Shown piece after piece: positions 63,995 through 64,000 of a stretch of 64,000 nucleotides of DNA. A program made the position numbers and the translations under genes. The stretch is from Gammaproteobacteria bacterium 39-13 (lineage in GTDB: Bacteria; Pseudomonadota; Gammaproteobacteria; Berkiellales; Berkiellaceae). Position 1 is the first letter of the stretch. Every line of letters begins with the position of its first letter. The stretch covers positions 42,323-106,322 of the forward strand of contig MKTN01000016.1 of NCBI GenBank assembly GCA_001898235.1, read 5' to 3'. The notes under the pieces are model-generated. The model searched no databases. It had not been told where the DNA came from and worked only from the letters and a program-made list of their open reading frames with translations.

Positions 63995-64000
63995 ATGGCG
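63995..64000 (+). CDS. Possible start of a further gene
   Basis: A strong ribosome site, GGAGAGGG (63985-63992), is followed by ATGGCG at the window edge. Only two codons are visible, so nothing can be said about the product. Confidence 0.3.

Noticed and set aside
1..64000. Prophage, insertion sequence or conjugative element
   Set aside because: No transposase, integrase, phage structural or transfer gene was recognised, and no target-site duplications were seen.

Overview
The window is AT-rich bacterial DNA. The conserved metabolic and envelope genes (cfa, nudC, asnB, yfhM-pbpC, a marR-RND efflux operon, kefF/kefC-like genes, yjgR-like ATPase) are proteobacterial in type. Between them lie many proteins of eukaryotic style: ankyrin repeats, two F-box proteins (one with leucine-rich repeats), a Fic-like protein, coiled-coil proteins with bZIP-like basic regions, and a 2135-residue protein with a poly(A)-polymerase-like domain. 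This mixture is typical of Legionellales that live inside amoebae. My best guess is a Legionella/Coxiella relative such as the intranuclear Candidatus Berkiella; this is inference from gene content, since no rRNA or species marker is present.

Layout. 1-6148: a partial coiled-coil gene, a repeat-bearing hypothetical, cyclopropane fatty acid synthase, then a run of small-molecule modifying enzymes (methyltransferase, APH-type kinase, two GNATs). 6168-9039 (minus): a coiled-coil protein, a VOC protein and a decayed operon of small genes. 9381-16867: a repeat protein, a duplicated GNAT pair, a 951-residue ankyrin protein, a second APH-type kinase, a small secreted cysteine protein and another GNAT. 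17072-24306: the alpha-2-macroglobulin/PBP1C periplasmic defence and repair pair, followed by a GC-rich palindrome cluster and a tiny basic-protein gene. 24801-31033: a MarR-regulated RND tripartite efflux operon.

31229-44456 is effector-like: a membrane-hairpin protein, F-box/LRR protein, possible RhoGAP-like protein, bZIP-like protein, coiled-coil protein, TTPLWW-repeat protein, Fic-like protein and ankyrin protein. Most are single genes with their own ribosome site, several closed by long perfect hairpin terminators; nudC and a DipZ-type thiol-redox gene are interspersed. 44549-55985 holds an unknown gene, the Kef pair, a small basic-ended protein, a clear F-box protein, a second membrane-hairpin protein, asnB, a HerA-like ATPase and a ketopantoate-reductase-family gene. 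55988-63980 holds the giant nucleotidyltransferase-like protein and, divergent from it, a second protein with bZIP-like segments.

The most interesting signal is a possible set of nucleus-directed proteins. Two coiled-coil proteins (36654-37514 and 62697-63980) share a basic segment with the N-x7-R spacing of eukaryotic bZIP DNA-binding domains followed by leucine heptads. The giant protein combines an SV40-like basic cluster with a poly(A)/CCA-polymerase-like core. Many other unknown proteins here end in basic clusters. No tRNA, rRNA, CRISPR array, insertion sequence or phage gene was seen.
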